A stretch of DNA of 64,000 nucleotides, from positions 15,292,293 to 15,356,292 of the forward strand of contig NC_079514.1 in NCBI RefSeq assembly GCF_000801105.2, written 5' to 3'. Both the position numbers and the translations under genes were made by a program. The notes below the pieces were generated by a model that saw only the letters and a list, made by a program, of their open reading frames with translations, ran no database searches and was not told the DNA's origin. Position 1 is the first letter of the stretch. Every line of letters starts with the position of its first letter. Positions 1 through 10,686 of the stretch are shown in pieces. This DNA comes from Raphanus sativus. Lineage: Eukaryota > Streptophyta > Magnoliopsida > Brassicales > Brassicaceae.

Positions 1-94
1 TCTCGACCAAAACAGAGATAGAGGAAGAGATCTAGTTTTCTTCTTTGATTGGGATTTGCTCTGGTGGCTCTTCACGCTTTCATTGGCAAGGTGA

Positions 95-460
95 AGAGAT
101 AAAAACCATTGTTTCCTATTTTGATTTTGAACCATTAATAAACTGGCTATTGCGTGGAAACGTAATTTCATTCTTATATTTAAAATTTTGTATTTTAATA
201 TTAGATGTCTTTTTTTGGTCAATATGTAGTGTTAGATGTCTAAATACTCCATATTGACCATATTGACCAAAAAAGATTCTACTACTCCATATTGACCAAA
301 AAAGATTCTAATACTCCATATTGACCAAAAAAAGAGATAAAAACCATTGTTTCCTATTTTGATTTTGAACAATTAATAAACTGGCTATTGCGTGGAAACG
401 TAATTTCACTCTTATATTTAAAATTTTATATTTTAATATTATATGTCTTTTTGGTCAATA
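95..460. repeat. 238-bp tandem direct repeat (second unit interrupted by a Helitron)
   Basis: The segment starting at 95 (agagataaaaaccattg...) recurs at 333 with an offset of 238 bp and only a few substitutions. The second unit runs to 460, is interrupted by the Helitron at 461-1107, and resumes at 1108 (ggagtattagatgtctaaata). Inside unit 1 a shorter motif (ctccatattgaccaaaaaag) is itself repeated two to three times between about 247 and 330. No coding potential is visible. The window starts (1-38) with a sequence that also occurs at 17754-17791, so this is part of a dispersed local repeat. Confidence 0.8.
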
Positions 461-1107
461 TCTATCTTATTAAAACAGAAACATTCTATTGGACCTAACA
501 TTTATTTTGTAAGTTTTTAAATTAAAATACATCTTTATACTTTATAGTTAAACTTACATTAAATCATTAATGTTTCTTTCTTTATACTACTATCTATGTT
601 TCCAAACAATATATTTATTTCTTTATACTACTGTCAATGTTTCCAAACAATATATTTTTTATATTACTATCAATGTTTCCAAACAATACAATAATTAATC
701 TTAGTTATGTTATATCTATCATTTTCTTTTTAAAATTTTGTAGAAACGTCATAATTTCATAAATTGTAAAATAATGAACTTTAAAATTTGGAGTATAAGA
801 TTACAAATTATGAAATTATTACAATTTAAATCAAATTAGATTACATATCGGTCATCCAACAGTTCAATCGGTTAATCTCGGGGTTTAGTAATTGTTTAAT
901 ATGAATATTTTAAAAACCTAAATTGAATTGTCAGATCTCCGAATTAACCGGTATAATCACAATCGAGTTGAATTTAAAAACACTGATTTAAATGCAAATT
1001 TTTTTTAAATACACACCTTTAAAAATTACCAAAATATTTGTTAAGTTATTAATGAAATTTTTCATCGTAAAATATTCCGCGCTTCCAAAGCGCGGGTCAA
1101 GATCTAG
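461..1107 (+). mobile_element. Non-autonomous Helitron (647 bp)
   Basis: The 5' end is TCTATCTTATTAAAACAG at 461, and the 3' end has a GC-rich hairpin (CCGCGC 1077-1082 / GCGCGG 1090-1095) followed by CTAG at 1104-1107. The flanks are A (460) and T (1108), as expected for Helitron insertion between A and T without target duplication. The first unit of the surrounding tandem repeat supplies the empty site (ggtcaatatgtagtgttag at about 218-236), confirming both borders. It is AT-rich inside with no ORF for Rep/helicase, so it would depend on an autonomous partner. Confidence 0.88.
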
Positions 1108-2871
1108 TGGAGTATTAGATGTCTAAATAACATGTTTAGGTGTAGGGGAGAACGATTATTTTGTGTAGCTTTGTTATCTATTATTTTCTATTATTTTCAT
1201 CTTTGTTTTCTACACAAACCAGTATACGCCATCTTTGTTTTCTATTATTTTCATATTATGTATTACCCTTTTTGATTCACTTTACTAATAGGTAATAATT
1301 TGTGCCTTGCAAGGGATGAGATTATTGATTTTGTTATCTTTTTTAATAGGTATGGGCATTCAGGTATATCCCGGTCAGTTCTTTCGGATATCGGGTTTTT
1401 CGAGTTTGTAAATTAAATTTTGTTAGAGTATTACAAAATTCTGAGTCGGGTTCTTCCGGGTTTGGGTGGGTTCGATTTTGATATAAAACCCCCCAAAATA
1501 ACTGAATAACTAAAGTATCTGAAACATGTTTGGATAATACTAGTACCCAAAGTAACCATATTATCCGATTCGGTTCAGATATTTCGTATCCAAACAACTC
1601 AAAGGAACCAAAATAACTAAAATTATTCATTCGACATGGTTTTTGAGTATTTCTATCCAAACTATCACATTTTATCCGAAAATACACAAAATATAATTAA
1701 TATATTTATTTTTAATCATAATTTTAGTTTTTAAAATGATTATAAATAATATTTTTAAATATATATTTACATTTTGGATATTTTCAGATACTCATTCGGT
1801 TCTTGGTTCAAATCGGATTGAGTACCGGTTCTTTGGATACATCAGTTTAGGATCCATTTGGTTATTTATCCCGAGTCTGATCGAGGTCAGGACCCTGATT
1901 TTCGACAGGTTCTTCAGTTTCATATATTTTTCCCAGCCCGGTTTTTTAAGATAAAAAGACATTATGTTTGTTTAATCTGGATATTCTTTGGTATTACGTT
2001 ATTTTTTCTAACCTACTAAAATATAAAAAACATTCTAAATCCGTATTTATTTTGTTTTGTTCGGTTGAAATGATCGAGTTTTTCAATTTTCGGTGATAAA
2101 CCTAAAACTATTATGTTTGTTTGGTTTCATGTTATATGAATTTTTGATAGTTCTTATGACGAACCAATGGTTTCATTTTTTAATTTTAAAATGCTTGCAA
2201 AATAAAATAAAATCTAAATAATAGTTTAAGAAAAAGGACATCCAATATTATTTGTATTGTTTGTACAAACAATGTTGGTGACATTTTAAAATTATGTATT
2301 TCATATAAGATAATCTAATATTATTTGTGTTGTTTGAACTTTCATATATGTTAGACATAATATAAAAATTGTATATTTATATTCCTAGAAATTAGTTTTT
2401 GTTGAGTTTAATAATTTATAATTCTTTAGTAAATTTGCCTGAAAATTCATAGGAAAATTTTGTATTACCTTACTTAACCGACTACATTCAATATCTTCTA
2501 TATTCATTTTCTGTTTGAATATGATTTAGTAACTTGTATAAACTTCCTACCCAAGCTAAAAATCATTCTAATTAATTAACTAAATATTTGTTTAATATTA
2601 TTAACATACATTTCAAAAAGACAACTATAAATATATTTCAAATTGGTTTAGACTAAATCAATTTTGTACTTTGGTTTAGACTAATTCATTTTTGACTTTA
2701 TTATATGGTTTGGATTATATAGATATATAGTCACTGAGTCAAAATTCACCCGTTCGAAACAAAAACATGCACCCCTTTTCTAATTTTTTAATAATATTTA
2801 AAAATGATTTTCCAAAATGATTAAAAAGAAAAAATAGGTAACATCCAACCACCCATCGACTTATTTGATTA
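1108..2871. other. AT-rich intergenic DNA without recognisable genes
   Basis: Only short, low-complexity ORFs are present. The stretch 1347-1952 holds a degenerate repeat described separately; 1953-2871 is AT-rich sequence in which I see no gene, RNA or clear element end. Confidence 0.6.
1347..1952. repeat. Degenerate hAT-type MITE relic (CCGAA/TTCGG-rich)
   Basis: It starts with taggtatgggcattcagg, which resembles the TAGGGGTGGGC terminal repeat of the intact element at 60815-61506, and contains the same kind of internal ATCCGAAC/GGGTTCGG motifs (e.g. cgggtttgggtgggttcg). No matching right end or target duplication was found, so it is probably truncated. Family assignment rests on similarity to the 60.8-kb copy seen in this window. 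Confidence 0.4.
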
Positions 2872-3475
2872 TTATGAACTTATTAGTATATCTAAGTTTT
2901 TTAAACTTATAAAGAAAACGTAAAAAACATCAAAACAACCATGCATGTAAAGCTTAAGCAAAAAAAAAAAACCATGCATGCATACGTCAACAATGTTGCA
3001 ACACTTGAAGGTTCGTTTTGCTAGATCTCTCTGTAACTCATTCACATCTTTTGTTAATACATTATTTATATTTTGCATTCTTGCTCCTTGTCTCTGCAAC
3101 TTACCACTTTTGCTTAGTCGTATTTTACCTTTTGTCTTCTCTGAAACCTGAGTCTAGCATTTGTTTGTTTGAGTTATGGATCTAGCTTCAATGTTTTTAC
3201 TTCTGCAACTCTGTTTCTTGATTAACTTAGGAAAGAAAGTAAGAGAAGTATGTATAAGCAATCTGTAACTCAGAAGTAAATCACGTTAAAGTTCCGACCA
3301 TGTTAAAGACGTTCAATTGTTGAGGGATCATCAGAAAACTGAAACGGGAAGTCTGTGTGGCTTTTTCAGATCTCGTATTTTCGGTTTGGTTAAAGGATCC
3401 AGAACGACTTGTCTTTTCTTGTCTTATGGATTGTGGGATGTCGTGCAATGCAATAGAAAGATTCTGTAACTCCAA
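2872..3475 (-). pseudogene. Unidentified coding-like fragments
   Basis: Two minus-strand open stretches (2872-3099, 75 aa; 3281-3475, 64 aa) have more balanced composition than the surrounding AT-rich DNA; the second is Ser/Thr/Gln-rich. They could be exons of one decayed gene, but I recognise no domain. The alternative is chance ORFs. Nothing nearby suggests a function. Confidence 0.2.
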
Positions 3476-3642
3476 AAGGATACAAAATCGTGTCTAAATG
3501 TTACATACATGTCATAAATTTGAATTGCAAAAACCAAAAGGAGGATAACTTATACCCCTAACGATCTTTCTATGTATCTTCGACTTTTCGCCATATGACC
3601 GTATGACCAGAAACACATCTCATATTAAACATGTATGTCTCA

Positions 3643-3811
3643 GTAATTCTCTTATACAATACAATAAATGTATGCCATCGTAATAAACAACACAAACACA
3701 ATCGTTAGAAGTTTATATTAGATAAACATTCAATCTAGAAAGCCAAAAGAAGTTCATAATGTAAGAGAATTATGAATGGCATACGTTTTTGTATAGTATA
3801 AGAGAATTACA
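3643..3811. repeat. Short inverted repeat (MITE-like hairpin)
   Basis: The left arm gtaattctcttatacaatac (3643 onward, about 37 nt) pairs with the right arm at about 3774-3811 (atggcatacg...agagaattaca) with a few mismatches, leaving a loop of roughly 95 bp. Size and arm structure suit a small MITE. No clear target duplication was seen. A microRNA-like foldback is possible but unsupported. Confidence 0.5.
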
Positions 3812-3822
3812 ACATCACGCTC

Positions 3823-3942
3823 GATGTAGTATATAGCTTCCTTTGGTAGTTTAGAGTTTCTAACATGTCACTTCCTTTAACTCTGTCAAAACAACTCGTG
3901 TACATAGGAAGCGATGTAGTATATAGCTTCTTTTGGTAGTTT
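3823..3942. repeat. Short direct duplication (about 31 bp)
   Basis: The sequence cgatgtagtatatagcttc followed by ttttggtagttt occurs at about 3823 and again at about 3912 with one or two mismatches. It lies just 3' (on the minus strand) of the ubiquitin fragment, suggesting a small local duplication next to it. Confidence 0.6.
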
Positions 3943-3949
3943 GAATTCG

Positions 3950-4038
3950 ACGGCGCAAAGACGACAAACCAAGTGAAGAGTCGTCTCCTTCTGGATGTTG
4001 TAATCCGCAAGCGCGCGACCATACTCGAGCTGTTTCCT
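3950..4038 (-). pseudogene. Ubiquitin C-terminal fragment
   Basis: The reverse strand reads [18 protein letters not shown] followed by [11 protein letters not shown], matching roughly residues 48-76 of ubiquitin (48-[28 protein letters not shown]). Lys48 and Lys63 equivalents are kept, but Asp52 is Tyr and the terminal LRLRGG is replaced by CRLCAV, so the di-glycine needed for conjugation is lost. Immediately upstream is TTAG/GAAACAG, which could be an intron acceptor; no N-terminal half is visible. This is a decayed polyubiquitin-like exon rather than a functional gene. Confidence 0.65.
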
Positions 4039-4291
4039 AACGCTATGCAAAACGAATGTAAACAGTTACAGTTCGAGAATGAAAAAAAATTGTTACGTTT
4101 CTTGTCATGGAAGCAAATAAGGAAAGAAACCAAAGAATTAAATGATCCGTTTTTCTTAAAATCGCTCATAGAGTGACACGTGGAATGGAGCCTTCTCATG
4201 CATTCTCACCAAAATCGTTTAAGGAAAGTTTTAAAAATGCTTATCCTTTAATATATAGGGGATTGACTACTATAACTCTTTCTGTTTGGAT

Positions 4292-5637
4292 GGGAAAACG
4301 ATGACGGAATAACAAGTCCATATGATTGTCAATTTCAAGATTCTTTTACCAATATTTACACAGCACCTAGCTTACAAAAGCCATGGTATAATGGTAAGCT
4401 ATCTTTTCCAGCTGAAAATCAGACAAAATACTTGGAACTATATATCATTTATATTTATCTTTTTTTATAACGAGGTTTTCTATTTACTTTCTCTTACTCT
4501 TTTCTATCTATCACCAGTATTAGAAAACCATGACTATAGAGGTAACATGGCTGCACAACTCAGTCCGATACTGAAGGATTTGGACTGTCGATGGATTTGT
4601 TTAAGATCTTACGTGGTTTACGCCGGTAATTAACTTAACAACAGAAAGTAAATACATTTTTCATTTTGAAATATATATAATAATTACTTCAAACAATCCT
4701 TTTGTAGATATCGTCGATATTTTCTTCATGGACACAGCACCTTTAGTAGATAAATATTTTGATGAGCCAAAGGACCATGTTTATGATCGGAGAGACGTGC
4801 TACCAAGAAACAAGTATCTTAACAATCTCTTAGCGGTAATTAACTTTTTACTCTTTCACACAAGCTAGCATTTTAACAGGTTCTATCGAAATAGTGGTTT
4901 TTGCAGTTCGACGTCATTAACTTATCCAAAAGTCATTATTTTAAAAGAAATTGATAAAATTTTAATCACTTTCGAGAATATATTAAATTATAGGATGTCG
5001 ACGTGGCCTTGCAAAAATCAGTTGCAAAATGGAAAATAGTGGTAGGTCACCACACAATCAAAAGTGCAGGTCACCACGGGATTACGAAAGAGCTTGAGAA
5101 ACAACTTTTACCTATCCTTGAGGTAATTTTACTACCATAAAAAATCAAACTATGAAATATTGAAATGAAAACACAATTACTTTTTTTTTTTAGAATTGGC
5201 ATTCTATTTAAAATAAACACAATTAATTTGTTTTCTTGAAAATTAGGCTAATAAAGTTGATCTCTACATAAACGGGCATGATCATTGCTTCTAGCACATA
5301 AGCAGCATTAACAGGTGACTAATACTTTGTATTAATCAATTAATCGATTAATTGTGGGTTGTATCTGTAAAGTAAGAGAGTCAAAAACAAAACGGTACGC
5401 ATGTTTTGTGATATCTCCAATGGAATACAATTTATGACAAGTGGCGGTGGGTCCAAGGAGTGGAAAGGGGACGTGAACGAGTGGAACCCGCAAGAGATGA
5501 GGTTTTACTACGATGGACAAGGATTCATGTCGGTTTATCTATCGGAAGCAGCACTGCGTGTAGTTTTCTACGATGGGTATGGTCGCGTCATGCATCAATG
5601 GAACACTTATAAGGAAGGGATTTATACGGATATCTAA
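4292..5637 (+). pseudogene. Purple acid phosphatase pseudogene (PAP8/PAP3-like, six exons)
   Basis: Exons read about 4292-4393, 4518-4625, 4708-4835, 4994-5122, 5247-5314 and 5421-5637, five of them with GT/AG borders. The translation follows the low-molecular-weight plant purple acid phosphatases, secreted Fe/Zn or Fe/Mn metallophosphoesterases that release phosphate: [57 protein letters not shown]. Defects: the GNHD metal motif reads ENHD (exon 2); TAG replaces a sense codon at 5292-5294 just after GHDHC; the acceptor before exon 6 reads CCAA instead of CCAG (5419-5420); the first part, with the signal peptide and first metal motifs, is missing. PAP8-like is my best match from memory; a PAP3/PAP7-type parent is possible. 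Confidence 0.88.
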
Positions 5638-5852
5638 ACGATCTGTACAAATGTTGAGAACCAAATATTCATATTAGTAGTTCACTGTTTTTATATTTGG
5701 TGGTGATTTTCATGTGACATAATTATTTTTAATGATGTTAATATTATCCAGCTAATATAAAGTTTGAGAAAGTGAAATTTACATGTAGACTAAAGCATGT
5801 CTAGCTCTAGCGCCTTGTTTATTTTTTTGTGAAACATACTTCTTTTTATAAA

Positions 5853-6239
5853 TTAACCATGGTTCAAGTGAGAGAGAGCTTGTTTGGCCACAAGGTTAGC
5901 TCTAACATTAAACTGTCTAGAAATAAACTTAAATTTAACGACAGTAAATTGGGTAGATAGTAGATGGATGTCGGTTAGGAGAACTGCGATCTCTAAATGT
6001 CTTCCTCCTGCATTCAACAGATTGATGAGAACCTGAGAGTCAGAAAGAATTAATAGAGCGTTGTAACCACACTGAAGAGCAGAGTTCATAGCATCTTGCA
6101 ACGCCAAAGTTTCCGCAATAAGGGGCGACGCCAAAAAGGTGGAGGTCGAGGAGTGAGATGAGGATGATCCTGCATCGTCGATGATCCAAGCAAGCCCTGC
6201 ACACTTCGTCGCTGGATTCCAAGCGGCATCTATGTACAT
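5853..6239 (-). pseudogene. LINE RNase H domain (RVT_3 type)
   Basis: A 128-aa frame begins MYIDAAWNPATKCAGLAWI, the typical start of the plant LINE RNase H domain with its first catalytic Asp (IDAAW), followed by SPLIAETLAL (catalytic Glu), ILSDSQVLINLL (catalytic Asp) and a C-terminal ARNVRAN-like stretch (RQFNVRANLVAK). Three of the acidic residues expected for metal binding are therefore still readable. It is the 3'-terminal domain of the LINE and is unlikely to be expressed alone. Confidence 0.75.
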
Positions 6240-6865
6240 GCAAGGTTAGTCTGGAATTGGAGGAGGATCCTGGTTGATGCGAGGTTTTTGGTGGTGATGG
6301 GGAAGATGAAGGGTTTTTGAGGAGGTTCATTCTCGTGCTTCTCTTATTGCTTTGAGGATGGTCTCTTCCGGTGAGAAGATGCGCTTCTGAAAGATTAATT
6401 GGTTTCTAGAGATCTAGAGATTCCAATAGATTCAAGCTGAAAGGGTTCCTGGCCTACTCCGATGGGTGGGAGAGAAGGGATTCGGCGGAGCTGATTCATC
6501 CCTTCCCAAGTAGTTACTATGATGCTTGGATTGAAACTCAGAGCCAAGGGAGCTAAACTTCAAACTTCCTTAGCGTAGTTACAGGCATACAAAACATGGA
6601 TCACATATTCCATTTCATTACAGTGGGGCATTGATTCGATAGAGGTATGTTCCTGATCGAGAATTGTTCTCCTACTGGCAAAACGTTATGTAGGGAGTTC
6701 CAGATAAAAACTTTAATCTTTTCTGCTGTCTTAAGGTTCCAAACATTAGCTAACCAGTTTTGGGTTAGCAGGTGCTTGAGGATCCTCAAGTATGAGAGAG
6801 TCAGCATGTGCTATGTATCCTGACTTTGTCGAGTATTCGCCTGAAGTAAACTTGAGCCAGACCAG

Positions 6866-7612
6866 TTAATCGGGGACACTGCAGATGGATGGCTTAATTT
6901 GGAGGACAACAGCCTTATGAAAGGGGAAGATGAGGTCAAGTTTCGTTATGTCCCAGTCGGTAGAGTTTTCAAACATCAGGTCTGAGACCATCAGGTCTTT
7001 ATGCACCTCTGGTGCTGGTCCGTAAGGCCTGAGTTGGTCAGTAGACGATAGCCAGGGGTCGTTCCAAAGACTGATGCTGATTCCAGATCCCACAGTCCAT
7101 CCCAGGTGTTTTATTAAGAGATCTCTTCCAATCAGCACACTTTTCCAGTCATGAAGGATTTTTTTGTTGCTTGAACTGATAGAAAGCATGCATGTGGGAT
7201 TTTTAAGGATTCTCCAACTGAGCTTGGCTAGGAGGACATCATTAAACCTAGGTATATCTTTGAAACTCAAGCCACCTAGCTTTTTTGGTCCAGCCATTTT
7301 CTTCCAAAAGATCCAAGACATGCTTCGTTTATCTTGTGCAGTGTCCCACCAGAATCTAGTTAGGAGGGATTGGATTTGATCGCAGAGGCCTTGGGGGAGT
7401 TTGTAGCAGGACATAGCATGGGAGGGAATTGCTGAGAGGACAGAGCGTAGCATGATGAGTTTGCCTGCTCTTGTGAGAAACTTAGAAGACCAACTGATTG
7501 ATCTGTGCTTGATCCGAACCACTATATTGGCAAAGATGTCTTTCTTTCGTCGACCAGTCTGCTCGGGAAGCCCAAGGTACTTATCAAAGCCTCCATCATT
7601 CTCTATTCTCAA
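6866..7612 (-). pseudogene. LINE reverse transcriptase thumb/connection fragment
   Basis: The 248-aa frame contains FDKYLGLPEQTGRRKKDIF, WSSKFLTRAGKLIMLRSVL, AIPSHAMSCYKLPQGLCD, and FWWD...KMAGPKKLGGLSFKDI, all hallmarks of plant LINE ORF2 downstream of the RT active site. It stays open for 747 bp although the flanking parts are frameshifted. The FVDD active-site box lies about 160 bp beyond its upstream end in another frame. Confidence 0.75.
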
Positions 7613-8093
7613 TGTCTTCTTAATGAGAGTCTTCCTCTCCTGGCCTGTGCGCTTAGAGAAAGAAATTGCTGATTTTTGGATATTGATAAGCTGTCCCGAG
7701 ACTGATTAAGAGGTAGCTAGGATCTGGTTGAGTGTCTGCGCATTATGTGCACTAGCTTTGCAGAAAAACATAGTATCATCTACAAAGAGCAGATGATTGA
7801 TGCATGGGGTGTCCAATGTTATCTTTTTCCCTTTTAGTTTCCATTTCTTTGTCCTAGATTACAAAGGCTCGACAGTAGTTCACTGCATATGATAAAGATA
7901 TATGGGGAGAGGGGATCTCCCTGTCAAATGCCTCTGCCCGGTTTAACGAATCCGCTAGATGCCTCATTAATGATAAAAGAGTAGCTGACTATTGTGATGC
8001 ATTGCATTATCCACTCTGTCCAAATAGGATGAAAGCCAAACCTTAAGATAGCAAGTTTGATAAAATCTCATTCCAATCTGTCGTATGCTTTAC

Positions 8094-8414
8094 TCATGTC
8101 AGTCTTGACACCCATATAACAATGCTTAGCAAATGCACATGGGTAATAAAGACATTATCTGATATAGCTCTTTTTGGGACAAATGCAGATTGGGTTTCAT
8201 TGATGAGATCACCGACTAGGGGTTGGAGCCGCTTGGCCAGGAGCTTCGAGATGATCTTATAGCTCACATTGTAGAGGGCTATATGTCTGTAGTCAGCTAC
8301 TTTCCTGGGGCTGATGATCTTTGGTGTGAGTCTGAGGTGAGTCTCATTAATTGTTCCTTGCATTCGGCCAGATTGGAAAAAATCTTTGACTTCTTTAACT
8401 ATGTTTTCTCCCAC
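8094..8414 (-). pseudogene. LINE reverse transcriptase N-terminal palm fragment
   Basis: The frame reads INETHLRLTPKI, then ADYRHIALYNVSYKIISKL (the plant LINE 'FRPISLCNVxYKIISK' block) and LINETQSAFVPKRAISDN, all conserved RT motifs. A further piece at 8460-8771 carries the preceding region (EAKELKDALFSIHHGKAP). These are separated by frameshifts or stops. Consistent with an old, inactive LINE copy. Confidence 0.75.
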
Positions 8415-8774
8415 AATATTCCAGTTTGTTTGGAAGAAGCAAGCAGAGAAGCCGTCTTGTCATGGCGCCTTCCCATGGTGAATGGAAAAGAGGGCATCTT
8501 TGAGCTCCTTCGCTTCAGGTAAACAGATCCGTCTTTGGTTTGTTTCTTCTGAAATAATTGGGAGGATCGTTTCATTGATGATTATCTCCATTGCTCCAGG
8601 TTCTCTTTCAATGGGCTTAAAGATATCAACAAAATACATTTCCATTGTTTCAGTAATGTCCTCCTCAGTATACACGAGCTTCCCATCCAGTCCCTCAATA
8701 ACGGTGAGTTTATTAAGGGTTTTTCTTTTCTTAGTCGATGCATGGAAAAAACCTGTGTTTTTGTAGGCCAATTA

Positions 8775-9450
8775 AACACCACGCACCGGTTCAGAAGGAA
8801 TTTTCTTTTGCTAAATGATCTAATTCCTTTAATTACTTATATCTTATATGCTAATTATAGATGACATGTTTGTAAAAAACTCTTTACAAATAGTTTTATA
8901 AATTGTTTTATCAAACTATATTTGTAAATAATTATGCAATACTATATTTCGAGATTGTGTTTTTATTTTCAGCACAAAGAAATAACAAGCTATTGTAACT
9001 AATTAATTTAAATATTTGATTTTAAATGAAGTAATAGAATTTGTAAATAATAAGAAATGCAATTTCTAGATATGTAAATAAAAATAAATATTTGATCTGC
9101 TATATGTGTTTTCAAACAAATCTCATTTAGCCTGTTATTCAAGGATCCAAATGGCATAATATGTAAATAAAAAGGAATTCAATGGCTAAATATGTGAAAA
9201 AGAAATATTTAATCTGTTATTCATGTTTCAAAACAGATTTCATTTAATCTATTATCCAAGTTTCCAAACAGTATCAAAATGTACTTTAATTTTAATAATA
9301 TAGATGTTGACACCATTGAGAAATCAAAGCAAAAGTCATCAGAGTTGCAGGTCTCAAATCAGATATTTATCATTGTTTGGCGAAAACAACAGAAATTCCG
9401 GTGAGATGGCAATGGCATCGACTGCGTTCATGATCTATCGTCATTGAGAG
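8775..9450. repeat. AT-rich spacer with imperfect tandem repeat
   Basis: Between about 9055 and 9285 a roughly 110-bp unit recurs imperfectly (aatatttgatctg...tcaaacaaatctcatttag and aatatttaatctg...caaaacagatttcatttaa). The rest is AT-rich with no coding signal. Confidence 0.45.
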
Positions 9451-9453
9451 AGA

Positions 9454-10000
9454 TTACATGTTCTCGTCTTTGAGGGAAGAAGAAGAAACCTTTACTTTTG
9501 GGTTGGGCCAAGTAGTGAAACAAAGTTGGGCGATTCTGGGGTTGTTTGCTTTATTGGGCCTTCCATCTTGTCTTTGTAATTTCTGAGATTCGGCTACACA
9601 TAAAAAAAACTCATTAACAAGAGAAATTGATAATCTTTCAGAGAAAAAGAAAGATGTACGAATCAATGTGAATATTATTTTACCAGGAAACAAAAATACG
9701 AATGTCAACTGGAAAAAGGAGAAGTAAGACATCTGTGACACATGAGTATCATCCGAAACACAAGACTGAAGAGAGATAGCTAAAGAGAGATCAGGGTTGA
9801 GAAGAAACTTAGGACAAAAGAGATTATTCGAGTCATATTGTTTCGGGATATAATTTCTTTGATTGTTCTTTATTGTGTCTTCCATTAAGCGCTTAAAGCA
9901 TTTGTATAAACCTTTTGACTGGTAGTGAAGTTGTGGAAGACGGTTTCCATCCGAGACATACCGGTTTGAGGTCGAATCTCAGTGATCAAATAGTTAAGCA
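9454..10000 (-). pseudogene. Conserved coding-like block downstream of truncated TMK copies
   Basis: The minus strand has a 143-aa frame from 9885 containing NYIPKQYDSNNLFCPKFLLN and SLAISLQSCVSDDTHVSQ. The same sequence occurs at 55080-55340 downstream of TMK-like copy B, with an upstream MSRMETVSHNF-like start. One copy has a 1-nt difference that changes the frame, so neither is clearly intact. A piece near 9612-9680 also recurs at 57880-57945. I recognise no family. It travels with the TMK duplication unit, as an old gene fragment or repeat. Confidence 0.35.
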
Positions 10001-10079
10001 ATCTAGAGATTGAAAACTCCTAACATAACAAGTAGCAGAACAAACAAAATGCTATCTTTTCACACTATATTCCAACCAA

Positions 10080-10250
10080 TCACCAGAGAGATCAAACCAA
10101 GAGAAATTAAATTGTGTAAGTTATTTATTAACATTGTTTATATGATCACGAGGTTGACAAATACCATTCATAAGATATTTACATCTTACTTCATTTCTTT
10201 AATGTGAAGGATATTCATATATCCTTTTTATTTCTCCAGGATCGCAAGGT
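10080..10250 (-). pseudogene. TTF-type hAT transposase N-terminal fragment (copy A flank)
   Basis: The reverse strand reads NLPCDPGEIKRIYEYP, then CKYLMNGICQPRDH and FSWFDLSGDWLEY. This matches the TTF-type zinc-finger start of plant ZMYM-like hAT transposases (LPxDPGxR...YHPNxRDxVRxxYLxxGPCQPxxHxFP...WFxxYxxWLEY). It is interrupted by a stop and part of the HxFP segment is lost. Related fragments lie at 15717-16010, 54740-55020, 57690-57790 and 57960-58110. Confidence 0.6.
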
Positions 10251-10686
10251 AAATTTTACAAATCATCTTCACCGCAGATGTAAATTTTGGTAGATTCTCC
10301 ATATCGTGTTCATCAAATTACATGGATGCAAATTTTCTTTCAGGCTTGAAGTATTTTCCATTAAAATTCAATTGTAAAGAAAATTAAAAAGTAACTTAGC
10401 ACAATATTATAGTTTATGAATTCTCACGACTCATGTTATTTATATCATATAAATCAAAATTTTAATTTAGTTTTAACTTTTACCTTTTTAGCTTTTATGT
10501 TTAACTCATTACACGCAACCTTTGTATTTGTGTGCATGAATTTTTGTTTTGTAGTTAACAGAGAATTTGATTTGTATAGAGAAGAAGACATTAAAAAAAA
10601 CGTAAGTGTAGTACAACAAGGTGAAAATTTCAATTTCCTTTATTAATTTCATTTAGTTTTTAAATGGGAATTTCAAAAAATTATCT

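Larger units (their letters stand above)
5853..8771 (-). mobile_element. Degenerate LINE (non-LTR) retrotransposon
   Basis: Reading the minus strand from 8771 down, one meets reverse transcriptase palm/finger sequence (8094-8771), the RT catalytic box FVDD (7775-7786), the thumb/connection region (6866-7612), a zf-RVT-like stretch (6601-6807) and an RNase H domain (5853-6239). This is the order of plant LINE ORF2. The N-terminal endonuclease is absent, so the copy is 5'-truncated, and frameshifts separate the pieces. No full ORF remains. It lies between the acid phosphatase pseudogene and AT-rich DNA. Confidence 0.85.

Noticed and set aside
3973..4176. 67-aa plus-strand ORF beginning [13 protein letters not shown]
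   Set aside because: It is the antisense of the ubiquitin fragment (reverse of LADYNIQKE...).
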